Below are positions 52,938 to 60,591 of a stretch of 64,000 nt of DNA, one piece after another. The notes under the pieces were generated by a model that worked only from the letters and a program-made list of their open reading frames with translations, made no database searches and was not told the DNA's origin. The first letter of the stretch is position 1, and each line of letters opens with the position of its first letter. The position numbers and the translations under genes are program-made. Source of the stretch: an uncultured Leptolinea sp. (GTDB taxonomy: Bacteria; Chloroflexota; Anaerolineae; Anaerolineales; Anaerolineaceae); NCBI GenBank assembly GCA_903828565.1, contig CAIKMQ010000032.1:124001-188000 (forward strand), written 5' to 3'.

Positions 52938-54663
52938 TCAATCCGCAGTAGTTGGTACGGTTACTGAAGTATTCCCCGACTGGTTTTCACCCGACAGCCG
53001 ACCGGGTTACGCGGGATATATTGTCCCATCTGAAAGGATGCGCGAAGCCGCGGGATACCTGAAGAACCGAAAGCATTTTGACATGCTGACATCGGTAACA
53101 TCTGCCGATTATTTCCCTGAAGACCGGATCGAAATGGTTTATCACTTCAGGCGCAGTACTGGCGGTGAACCGCTGCGGATCAAGTGTTTCTTGAGCCGGG
53201 TGGAAAGCCAGATCGACAGCCTGGTAGATGTATTCCCCGGAGCAGAGTTGCAGGAACGCGAGGTCTGGGACTTGATGGGTGTGCGTTTCACAGGCCACCC
53301 CGATTTGAGACGAATACTCACCTGGGAAGGATTTGCCGGCCATCCATTGCGGAAGGATTGGAAAGAACCCTTTTTCGAGGATGAGATAAAACCTTATAAG
53401 AGCCGCTGGCCGGAAGGAAAGTTCATCCGGGCGGAGGAGAAAAATCCGCTGGGTGATAATCTTTGCTTCCCGCCTGGTTTTGACCCGGAAAGCTGGGTGC
53501 CGGATAAGGATGAGATCCTGTATAAGAGCATGACCAGGGTCGCCAAAGCCGGTGAAGATGGTATGGATTCAGATACAATCATTGTGAATCTCGGACCGCA
53601 ACACCCGTCCACGCATGGTGTTTTTCGCATGGTTGCCAGGTTGGATGGCGAGACCGTAGTCGACCTGAAGCCGGTGATGGGTTACTTGCATCGTAATCAC
53701 GAAAAAATCGGCGAACGGAATACCTTCCTGGGCAACATGCCGTTCACAGACCGGCTGGATTATATCTGTTCAATGAGCAACAATTTTGCCTATGCCCTGG
53801 CAGTGGAAAAACTGCTGAACATTGCCCCGCCGGAACGGGCAGAATACATCCGCGTGATCATGGCCGAGCTGACCCGAATCGTCAATCACCTGGTTGCCAA
53901 TGGTTTCCTTATGAATGACCTGGGAGCATTCTTCACGCCGGTATTATATTCACTGGAAGAACGCGAATTCATACTGGATTTCTTTGAAGCGGCTTCAGGT
54001 TCGCGGATGATGTGCAATTACTACCGGTTTGGCGGGGTTGTCCGCGACCTGGATGAGAACATGATGAGCATGCTGAAGGCCATCCTGGAGCGCTTACCGC
54101 GAAAAATGGATGAATTGGAAAAGTACCTGATCGGCAGCGAGATAGTTCGGATTCGCTCTGAAGGGGTGGGAATCCTTACCCCTGAAGCGGCCATCGCAAA
54201 TAGCGCTACCGGTCCATTGTTGAGAGCTTCGGGTGTGCCTTACGACTTGCGCCGGGCAGACCCCTACAGCATTTATGACCGGTTCGATTTTGATGTATGC
54301 GTGCGGTATCACGGAGATATCTACGACCGATTTATGCTGCGTATTGATGAGATCAGACAAAGCATCCGCATTCTAAAGCAAGCGGTGCGCGATATGCCCT
54401 CCGGACCGGTACTGACGGGTAAACCACAGTACCAGGTAAGGGTACCTGCTGGTGAAGCCTACGGCAGGGTGGAAGGGCCAAAAGGCGAACTTGGTTTCTA
54501 CCTGGTATCAAATGGCAAGACCAATCCGGCTAGATACCATGTTCGAGCCCCAACCTTCATCAATCTAACCAGCCTGGCTGGAATGAGCCGCGGTAATAAG
54601 GTGGCAGATGTCGTGACTATCCTTGGGTCCATTGATATTGTGCTGGGAGAGGTGGACCGATAA
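52930..54663 (+). CDS. nuoCD: NADH-quinone oxidoreductase subunit C/D fusion (NuoCD)
   Basis: A 577-residue fusion. Residues about 10-165 are the NuoC domain ([20 protein letters not shown]) and 190-577 the NuoD domain, starting [13 protein letters not shown]. The domains are joined by about 25 residues (residues 165-190). ATG 52930 (MSDQSAVV) begins inside the end of nuoB. NuoD forms part of the quinone pocket with NuoB; the pocket His is present in PSTHGV, but the usual Tyr of PYxDRLDY appears as Phe in [10 protein letters not shown]. The CxxC pairs of NiFe hydrogenases are absent, so this is a complex I-type chain. Membrane subunits are not encoded nearby. Confidence 0.94.
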   Translation: MSDQSAVVGTVTEVFPDWFSPDSRPGYAGYIVPSERMREAAGYLKNRKHFDMLTSVTSADYFPEDRIEMVYHFRRSTGGEPLRIKCFLSRVESQIDSLVDVFPGAELQEREVWDLMGVRFTGHPDLRRILTWEGFAGHPLRKDWKEPFFEDEIKPYKSRWPEGKFIRAEEKNPLGDNLCFPPGFDPESWVPDKDEILYKSMTRVAKAGEDGMDSDTIIVNLGPQHPSTHGVFRMVARLDGETVVDLKPVMGYLHRNHEKIGERNTFLGNMPFTDRLDYICSMSNNFAYALAVEKLLNIAPPERAEYIRVIMAELTRIVNHLVANGFLMNDLGAFFTPVLYSLEEREFILDFFEAASGSRMMCNYYRFGGVVRDLDENMMSMLKAILERLPRKMDELEKYLIGSEIVRIRSEGVGILTPEAAIANSATGPLLRASGVPYDLRRADPYSIYDRFDFDVCVRYHGDIYDRFMLRIDEIRQSIRILKQAVRDMPSGPVLTGKPQYQVRVPAGEAYGRVEGPKGELGFYLVSNGKTNPARYHVRAPTFINLTSLAGMSRGNKVADVVTILGSIDIVLGEVDR

Positions 54664-54682
54664 TCGGGTCCAGGAGGAAACA

Positions 54683-55285
54683 ATGTATGGTTTAGGGATC
54701 CTCAAAGGGTTATCCGTAACACTCAAACATTTCATTCTGACATTCGTGGATGATGCCAAGCGTGGCAAGGGCCGGTATAGATCCCCGCAGGGGATCGCCT
54801 ATAAGCAAAGCACCGAGCTATCGGGCCTATTCACCGTTGAATACCCGGAAGAAAAACTGCCTGTGCCGGAAGAGTTCAGGTACATTCCTTTTCTGGTCTA
54901 TGAAGAGGAAGACGGGGAGAAGAAGCTGCGCTGTACCTCTTGCGGCATCTGCTCAAAAGTATGCCCGCCCCAGTGCATCTACATCGTGCGAACAGTCGAT
55001 CCGGAGACTGGTAAGCCAGTGCCAACGCCTGCTGAGTTTTGCATAGATGTGGATATCTGTATGAACTGCGGATTATGCGCAGAGTACTGTCCGTTCGACG
55101 CTATCAAGATGGACCACGATTATGAGATCGCTTCCTTCGATCGGATGAAGCATCACGTTTTTGATATTTCCCGTCTTGCAAAACCGGTATCCTATTATGC
55201 TTCCATCCGGCCGAAGAATTACAAGACCGAGGAAGATGCACGGGCTGCCAAAGCTGCTGCAAAACAAGGTACGGCATCCGCCTGA
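54683..55285 (+). CDS. nuoI: NuoI-like 2x[4Fe-4S] ferredoxin subunit
   Basis: A 200-residue iron-sulfur subunit of complex I type. Two 4Fe-4S motifs are visible: Cys84, 87, 90 and 94 (CTSCGICSKVCPP) and Cys126, 129, 132 and 136 (CMNCGLCAEYCPFDAI), which would relay electrons towards NuoB. The N-terminus has the amphipathic GLSVTLKHFILTFV that in NuoI lies against the membrane arm. A basic Ala/Lys tail ends the chain. AGGAGG lies about 5 bases before the ATG at 54683. It follows nuoCD by 19 bases. Confidence 0.93.
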   Translation: MYGLGILKGLSVTLKHFILTFVDDAKRGKGRYRSPQGIAYKQSTELSGLFTVEYPEEKLPVPEEFRYIPFLVYEEEDGEKKLRCTSCGICSKVCPPQCIYIVRTVDPETGKPVPTPAEFCIDVDICMNCGLCAEYCPFDAIKMDHDYEIASFDRMKHHVFDISRLAKPVSYYASIRPKNYKTEEDARAAKAAAKQGTASA

Positions 55286-55287
55286 CG

Positions 55288-55620
55288 ATGGTGAACGAAG
55301 AAACCGAAATTCTTTTCCCTTGCAGGTTGATCCCTGAGTTGCGCGCTCTGCGTGGTGGTGAATGGAATCATCTCGTGGAGCGTGTATCCCAGGCTGACGA
55401 AATGAGCGAAGAATCGCTGGCATTCATCCTCATGATGGTCAAACTCTGCGGGTGCGCAAACTGTACCACCGATTCCTTCCGGGGGATGCGCGGGTGCAGT
55501 CAGTGTGCCAAACAAAGCCTAAAGCGTTTTCGCGGGGATGATGAGGAGCTTATACGCCTCTACCATGAAGCCGCCCAGGAAGTACTACAATACTTACCGG
55601 CATCAAAATCAGTAGAATAA
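55288..55620 (+). CDS. Small Cys-rich protein of unknown function in the nuo operon
   Basis: A 110-residue protein that I do not recognise. Cys12 and the cluster Cys54, 56, 59, 70 and 73 (CGCANC then CSQC) could bind an Fe-S cluster or zinc. Around the cluster lie helical, Glu/Leu-rich segments, and the middle KQSLKRFRGDDEELI resembles a short charged helix. It starts 2 bases after nuoI and is followed by the Mrp ATPase gene after 15 bases, so a role in complex I assembly or Fe-S handling is plausible but not shown. No signal peptide is present. Confidence 0.75.
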   Translation: MVNEETEILFPCRLIPELRALRGGEWNHLVERVSQADEMSEESLAFILMMVKLCGCANCTTDSFRGMRGCSQCAKQSLKRFRGDDEELIRLYHEAAQEVLQYLPASKSVE

Positions 55621-55635
55621 GGATGAGACAACTAT

Positions 55636-56703
55636 ATGGATCGTATTAATGAGCAGGCAGTCCTTGCTGCTCTATCGCAGGTTCAAGATCCCGAATTACA
55701 CCGCGATCTGGTCACATTGAATATGATCAAAGATGTTCAGGTGAAAGACAATGATATCAGCCTGACGATCAACCTGACAACGCCAGCTTGCCCCCTGCGC
55801 TCACAAATAGAAAGTGATGCCATGGGAGCCTTGAAAAAAATCCCGGGTGTAGGCACTGTAAAGATCAATATGGGATCGAGCGTACCGGATGATGGCCGGA
55901 ATCGGGGGATGATGCAGCTTCCGGTTCGAAATGCCATTGCAGTCGGCGCTGGTAAGGGTGGTGTTGGTAAAAGCACGGTTGCCGTGAATTTGGCTGTCTC
56001 CCTGGCAAGATCCGGCGCGCGTGTCGGCCTGCTGGATGCGGATATTTATGGCCCAAACATCCCCACGATGATGGGGCTGGCAGGATTACCCCCCGGTGGC
56101 GGTGAAAAGATCCCACCTGCTGAAGCGTATGGGGTCAAAGTAATCTCGATCGGTTTTATGGTGCAACCCGGGCAGGCGATGATTTGGCGCGGGCCGATGC
56201 TTCATTCAGCCATTCGCCAATTTCTGGGCGACGTGGACTGGGGAGAGTTGGATTACCTGGTGATCGATCTACCACCGGGAACTGGAGACGCTCAACTTAG
56301 CCTGGCTCAATCCATCCCGCTCTCAGGAGCGGTAGTGGTAACGTTACCTCAGGATGTTTCAGTGGAAGATGCCAACCGGGCTGTGGCGATGTTCCGTGCC
56401 ATGAATGTGCCTATCTTGGGTGTGGTGGAAAACATGAGCTACCTGACTCTTCCCGATGGTTCCCGTTTGGAGATATTCGGCAAAGGTGGCGGTGAAAGGT
56501 TGGCAGCTGCGACGGGCGTACCTTTCCTGGGTGGCATTCCCATGGATGCGGACGTCCGCGTAGGTGGTGATTCCGGCAAGCCGGTGGTGATCAGTATGCC
56601 TGACAGTCCATCCGGTAAAGCATTACAGGCCATCAGCCAATCTATTGCTGCACGGGTCAGTATTGCTGCAATTCAAGGTGTGGAGACCAGCTCAGCTGGG
56701 TGA
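55636..56703 (+). CDS. Mrp/NBP35-family Fe-S carrier ATPase (ApbC-like)
   Basis: A 355-residue P-loop ATPase that carries Fe-S clusters to target proteins. An N-terminal MIP18/DUF59 domain (about 5-85, NLTTPACPLRSQIE) precedes the ATPase domain with the deviant Walker A GKGGVGKS at residues 106-113, LLDADIYGPNIPTMMG and DLPPGTGDAQLSL. The CxxC that bridges a cluster in ApbC (after ENMSYF) is missing: the sequence is ENMSYLTLPDGSRLEIFG. Some lineages share this loss, so the mode of cluster binding is open. It lies at the end of the nuo operon, which fits a role in maturing NuoB and NuoI. Confidence 0.92.
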   Translation: MDRINEQAVLAALSQVQDPELHRDLVTLNMIKDVQVKDNDISLTINLTTPACPLRSQIESDAMGALKKIPGVGTVKINMGSSVPDDGRNRGMMQLPVRNAIAVGAGKGGVGKSTVAVNLAVSLARSGARVGLLDADIYGPNIPTMMGLAGLPPGGGEKIPPAEAYGVKVISIGFMVQPGQAMIWRGPMLHSAIRQFLGDVDWGELDYLVIDLPPGTGDAQLSLAQSIPLSGAVVVTLPQDVSVEDANRAVAMFRAMNVPILGVVENMSYLTLPDGSRLEIFGKGGGERLAAATGVPFLGGIPMDADVRVGGDSGKPVVISMPDSPSGKALQAISQSIAARVSIAAIQGVETSSAG

Positions 56704-56706
56704 GGA

Positions 56707-56715
56707 TGATATAAT
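56707..56715 (+). promoter_or_regulatory. Extended -10 promoter directly before the PSP1 gene
   Basis: TGATATAAT ends 6 bases before the ATG at 56722, so the transcript would start at or next to the ATG (leaderless), as for the kinase gene. No -35 is evident. Confidence 0.5.
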
Positions 56716-56721
56716 CCTTCT

Positions 56722-57852
56722 ATGGATCAAAAGATAGTAAGTGTCCGCTTTACCCCGATGGGCAAGGCATACCACTTTGATGCTTCCGGGTTGACGGAAG
56801 TCCGCAAGGGAGATTTTATTGTTGTGGAAACAACTCGCGGCTGGCAATTGGGTCAGATCGTTGATTTTCCACAGAAGGTACACCCGCCCGCGGATGGTAG
56901 TTTCAAACATATCGACCGCATTGCCAGCGCAAGAGACCTGGCTATGCGGCAATCCTGGCAGGCGAAAGAGAGTGAAGTCACTGAACGCGCCAGAACACGA
57001 GCCAGGGAGCTTAGACTTCAAGGCGTCAAGGTCATTTCAGCCGAATACAGTTTCGATGGATTACGGTTATCGATCTCCTTTAGTACGGAGAGTGAAGATA
57101 AAGTTGAGTTGAAATCTCTGCGCTCTGATATGCAAAAAGCTTTCGCGCCTGCGCAGGTGGAGATCCGCCAGATCGGCCCCAGGGATGTGGCTAGAGTTTT
57201 CCACGGTATCGGCGCTTGCGGCATGGAACAACGTTGCTGTTCTACATTCCTGACAGATTTTTCTTCCATTTCCATCCGTATGGCGAAAGAGCAGGGAATC
57301 TCATTGACGCCTGGGGAGATCACCGGGATGTGTGGCCGACTGCGCTGCTGCTTGAATTATGAATACGAGCAGTACTGTGCCATGCGTCAGGATCTGCCAA
57401 AAAAGAATAAACGGGTAATGACCCCGGTAGGTGAGGGGAAGGTGGTAGATGTTGCCACTTTACGCCAGCGGGTCATTGTTGAGATTCCAGATTCAGGCCG
57501 GCGGGAATTTGGTAAAGAGGAGATCACGGTTCTTGAGGATGATCACCACACCGCACCTCCCAGGGAAGTGAATTCCGAGGTCAATCCTGAGCTGAAGAAA
57601 GAAATCCCTGAGGAGAAGAAACTTCCTTCTCAACGCGAACCATTTGCCCAACCTGCTGGGAGATACTCCCGCCCGCAACAGGGGAATAATCCCCGGCAAG
57701 ATGACAGGCGCGGGAACCGTGACCGCAAGCCCCAGGGGAACGGGACTACGCCATCGGATAGTACTCCCGATACGCAGCCTAAAGGGACAGGGAATGGCCC
57801 CAACCGGAAGTTCTTCCGCAGGGATAAAAAGAAACCAAACACCCCCGGTTGA
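56722..57852 (+). CDS. PSP1 domain protein (RicT/YaaT-like)
   Basis: A 376-residue protein of the PSP1 family. The first 60 residues hold the entry motif VRFTPMGKAYHFDASGL and RKGDFIVVETTRGWQLGQIV. The core carries the Cys signature GACGMEQRCCSTFLTDF near residues 165-181 and MCGRLRCCLNYEYEQYC near 203-220, which in RicT holds an Fe-S cluster in the RicAFT complex controlling RNase Y. Residues from about 270 to the end are a low-complexity Pro/Arg/Lys/Asn tail, unusual in length. No ricA or ricF is in the window. The PIG-L gene starts by overlapping its stop. Confidence 0.9.
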   Translation: MDQKIVSVRFTPMGKAYHFDASGLTEVRKGDFIVVETTRGWQLGQIVDFPQKVHPPADGSFKHIDRIASARDLAMRQSWQAKESEVTERARTRARELRLQGVKVISAEYSFDGLRLSISFSTESEDKVELKSLRSDMQKAFAPAQVEIRQIGPRDVARVFHGIGACGMEQRCCSTFLTDFSSISIRMAKEQGISLTPGEITGMCGRLRCCLNYEYEQYCAMRQDLPKKNKRVMTPVGEGKVVDVATLRQRVIVEIPDSGRREFGKEEITVLEDDHHTAPPREVNSEVNPELKKEIPEEKKLPSQREPFAQPAGRYSRPQQGNNPRQDDRRGNRDRKPQGNGTTPSDSTPDTQPKGTGNGPNRKFFRRDKKKPNTPG

Positions 57853-58577
57853 TGAGCAAATTACAACCTGAAAACTGGCAGAGTAAGAAGAAGATCCTGG
57901 TCATCCTGGCACATCCGGATGACCCGGAATTTTTCTGTGGTGCAACCCTGGCACGGTGGGCTGCCGCGGGTCATGAAATTGCCTACCTTCTCCTGACTAA
58001 AGGTGATAAAGGCTCTGATGACCCGGCGATTGAACCCGCTCGTTTGATGGCAATCCGCACTGCTGAGCAGCTGGCAGCTGCCAGAACCCTTGGCGTGAAC
58101 AAGGTGGATTTTTTCGATTACCCAGATGGTTACCTTGAACCTGATCTGGAAATGCGCCGGAAGATCGTCAGAAGTATTCGTAAAGAACGGCCTGAGATCA
58201 TTGTTACCAGTGACCCGCTCAATTACTATATCCGTGGAAAGCATATCAACCACCCGGATCATCGGGCAGCCGGTCAGGTGACACTGGATGCGGTTTTCCC
58301 AGCCGCCGGGAACCGTTTCTTCTTTCCAGAGCTATTGGATGAGGGCTTGTTGCCATTTTCTCCTGAAGAGATTTGGATCTCCCTGACACATGAAGCATCC
58401 GTAGTTCTGGATGTTACAGAATACTGGCAGACGAAGATCAATGCTTTGATCTGCCATGCCAGCCAGATCGGTGAAGCTCAGGCATTCAGAATTGCCATGT
58501 TGGAGAGAAGAACAGCAGATAGCCGGCCGGAACATCCGCGATATGAAGAAGGATTCCGCCGCCTATTCAAGAGGTGA
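57852..58577 (+). CDS. PIG-L/LmbE family deacetylase
   Basis: A 241-residue zinc-dependent deacetylase of the PIG-L family. The metal site is AHPDDPEF near residues 20-27 (His, Asp, Asp) with HINHPDHRAAG near 128-138 supplying the third His. Members deacetylate N-acetylglucosaminyl conjugates such as those for mycothiol or bacillithiol, or chitooligosaccharides; which one is unknown here. ATG 57852 overlaps the PSP1 stop (TGATG). The next gene starts 3 bases after its stop. Confidence 0.9.
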   Translation: MSKLQPENWQSKKKILVILAHPDDPEFFCGATLARWAAAGHEIAYLLLTKGDKGSDDPAIEPARLMAIRTAEQLAAARTLGVNKVDFFDYPDGYLEPDLEMRRKIVRSIRKERPEIIVTSDPLNYYIRGKHINHPDHRAAGQVTLDAVFPAAGNRFFFPELLDEGLLPFSPEEIWISLTHEASVVLDVTEYWQTKINALICHASQIGEAQAFRIAMLERRTADSRPEHPRYEEGFRRLFKR

Positions 58578-58580
58578 GAA

Positions 58581-59774
58581 GTGATCAAAGATCAGATCAA
58601 TGCGCTGTATGAAGACATGGTCGCGGTCAGGAGAGACCTGCACCAGCACCCTGAATTGGCATTTCAGGAGATCCGCACAGCTGGGGTCATCGCCGCGGAA
58701 TTGAGGCGGTTAGGTTTTACGGTTGAGGAAGGCATAGCCGTTACGGGGGTCATCGGAATGCTTGACAGTGGGCGATCCGGGAAGACGTTGTTGCTCCGTT
58801 TTGATATGGATGCATTACCGGTCATCGAAGCGACAGACTTGGCGTATTGCTCGAATCACCCGGGAGTCATGCATGCTTGCGGGCACGATGGGCATGTGGC
58901 CGTAGGCCTTGCTATTGCCAGTATTCTTTCCGAAAATAAGGATAGCCTTCAGGGCCGCGTCCTGATGCTCTTTCAACCAGCCGAAGAAGGCAGCGGTACA
59001 GGGATTTTAAAGACAACCGGCGGGGCGGAAGCGATGATCCTGGCTGGGGTGCTGCAGAAGTATGCACCAGATGAGGCTGTGGCGGCGCATTTGTGGAATG
59101 GGATCCCGACAGGTGAGGTGGTTATCCATGCCGGAGCGATTATGGCGGGGGCTGATCAGATCCAGATCACTGTAAACGGTCGGGGTGGACATGGCGCTCA
59201 ACCCCAGCTGACAGCTGATCCCGTCCTTGCTGGCGCACAGATCCTGGCAGCGCTGCAATCCATCGTTTCACGCAATGTTTCCCCGCAAGATACCGTTGTT
59301 ATCTCCATTACCATGTTCCACGCCGGAGAAGCAGTGAACGTCATCCCCGCAAAAGCGGTGCTGCAAGGCACCATGCGGACTTTTGGGCAGGCATCTCATG
59401 AATTGATAGCCAGGCGGATAACCGAAGTGGCGACACAGGTTGCTGGCGCGATGGGTTGTACTGCGGATGTGCAGATCAATAGGATTGCACCGGCAGTCGA
59501 GAACTCAGCCCGAGTATGTGATGAGATTCATAAGGCTGTGATCCGGCATGCCCCTCATTTGAACATCGATACCAACAAAATACTGATGGTCTCGGAAGAT
59601 ATGGCTTTCTTCCTGCAGAAGATTCCAGGTTGTTATATACTGATCGGCGCAGGCGGCACCCAGCCGGGATCCTTGCATGGGCATCATCACCCCGGCTTCA
59701 CATTTGATGAAGAAGCTATGCGTCATGCGGTTCTGGCGCTAGCCGGGTATGCCCTGGACGTATTGTCCACCTAA
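58581..59774 (+). CDS. M20D amidohydrolase (hippurate hydrolase/N-acyl amino acid hydrolase type)
   Basis: A 397-residue zinc amidohydrolase that removes an acyl group from an N-acyl amino acid or related amide. RRDLHQHPELAFQE near residues 17-30 and HACGHDGHVA near 95-104 hold the metal ligands, with QPAEEGSGTG near 135-144 holding the catalytic Glu pair. VVISITMFHAGEAVNVIPAKAVLQGTMR marks the dimerisation domain. It starts at GTG, 3 bases after the PIG-L gene; both genes seem cotranscribed with PSP1. The exact substrate is unknown. Confidence 0.93.
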   Translation: MIKDQINALYEDMVAVRRDLHQHPELAFQEIRTAGVIAAELRRLGFTVEEGIAVTGVIGMLDSGRSGKTLLLRFDMDALPVIEATDLAYCSNHPGVMHACGHDGHVAVGLAIASILSENKDSLQGRVLMLFQPAEEGSGTGILKTTGGAEAMILAGVLQKYAPDEAVAAHLWNGIPTGEVVIHAGAIMAGADQIQITVNGRGGHGAQPQLTADPVLAGAQILAALQSIVSRNVSPQDTVVISITMFHAGEAVNVIPAKAVLQGTMRTFGQASHELIARRITEVATQVAGAMGCTADVQINRIAPAVENSARVCDEIHKAVIRHAPHLNIDTNKILMVSEDMAFFLQKIPGCYILIGAGGTQPGSLHGHHHPGFTFDEEAMRHAVLALAGYALDVLST

Positions 59775-59799
59775 GAAGACGGAATATAACTTAAATCAC

Positions 59800-59828
59800 T
59801 TGACCTGAAAATGGTGCTGTTGTATACT
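59800..59828 (+). promoter_or_regulatory. Sigma-70-type promoter of the GntR-korAB operon
   Basis: TTGACC (59800-59805) and TATACT (59823-59828) are exactly 17 bases apart. Transcription would start near 59835, within a candidate operator at 59832-59845. Confidence 0.75.
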
Positions 59829-59831
59829 TGA

Positions 59832-59845
59832 ATTATCAGAATAAT
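59832..59845. promoter_or_regulatory. Candidate operator for the GntR regulator
   Basis: ATTAT and ATAAT form a 5-bp inverted repeat with a 4-base spacer located over the expected transcription start. Position fits autorepression by the FadR-like regulator encoded next. The A/T-rich surroundings limit confidence. Confidence 0.35.
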
Positions 59846-59872
59846 CATATTAATCAGATAGTAGAATAGGCC

Positions 59873-60574
59873 ATGACAAAACGAGCAAACCACACTCAGG
59901 CATTATCAGACTTTCTGCATTATTTGAGCCAGCGGACCGGGGCGGAATCTGACCGGATCCCATCGTTGATTGAATTAAGCCAGCAGCTGGGGCTAAGCGT
60001 AGCAACCCTGAGGGAACAGCTTGAAGTAGCCAGAACCCTCGGCTTGCTGCAGATCAAACCTCGCACGGGCATACAGAAGATCCCTTACTCATTCACCCGA
60101 ACGCTGGCCACGAGCATCAACTATGCGTTGGCCGAAAATCCGGCGAATTTTTCCCAGATTGCCGACCTGCGCAGGCATCTGGAATCGGCATACTGGATGG
60201 AAGCAGCCAGTAAACTAACACATGATGATATTGATAACCTCTATGCCATTATCGACACGGCCAATCGAAAACTCAAACTAAGGCCGCCGCAAATTCCCCA
60301 TCCTGAACACAAAAGATACCATTTGATGATGTACCAAAAACTTGCGAACCCGTTCGTTTTAGGTATGCTGGAAGCGTACTGGCAGGCATACGAAACCATG
60401 GGTTATGACGTCTATGCAGACATGGCTTATTTGGAGAAGGTTTGGAGTTACCATCAAAGAACCGTGGACCAGATCGCAAAAGGTGAGCTGGATGCTGGCT
60501 ACAAATCATTCTTCTCACACCTCGAAATGATCAATAACCGGGTGACACCCTCGCGCGGCAGCAATTTTGAATAA
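59873..60574 (+). CDS. GntR/FadR-family regulator of the korAB genes
   Basis: A 233-residue regulator. The N-terminal winged helix spans about residues 8-70 (IPSLIELSQQLGLSVATLRE, VARTLGLLQIKPRTG). The C-terminal FCD domain has the expected pattern with DLRRHLESAYWM, HKRYHLMMYQKLANPFVLG, WSYHQRTVDQIAKGELD and SHLEM, in which His and Asp residues usually bind a metal and a carboxylate ligand. It precedes korA by 17 bases, so it probably controls the 2-oxoacid:ferredoxin oxidoreductase in answer to an organic acid. The ligand is unknown. Confidence 0.9.
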   Translation: MTKRANHTQALSDFLHYLSQRTGAESDRIPSLIELSQQLGLSVATLREQLEVARTLGLLQIKPRTGIQKIPYSFTRTLATSINYALAENPANFSQIADLRRHLESAYWMEAASKLTHDDIDNLYAIIDTANRKLKLRPPQIPHPEHKRYHLMMYQKLANPFVLGMLEAYWQAYETMGYDVYADMAYLEKVWSYHQRTVDQIAKGELDAGYKSFFSHLEMINNRVTPSRGSNFE

Positions 60575-60591
60575 ACCAAGGGAGATCCACA

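Noticed and set aside
52930..54663. NiFe hydrogenase large subunit instead of NuoD
   Set aside because: Neither the N-terminal nor the C-terminal CxxC pair for nickel-iron is present.
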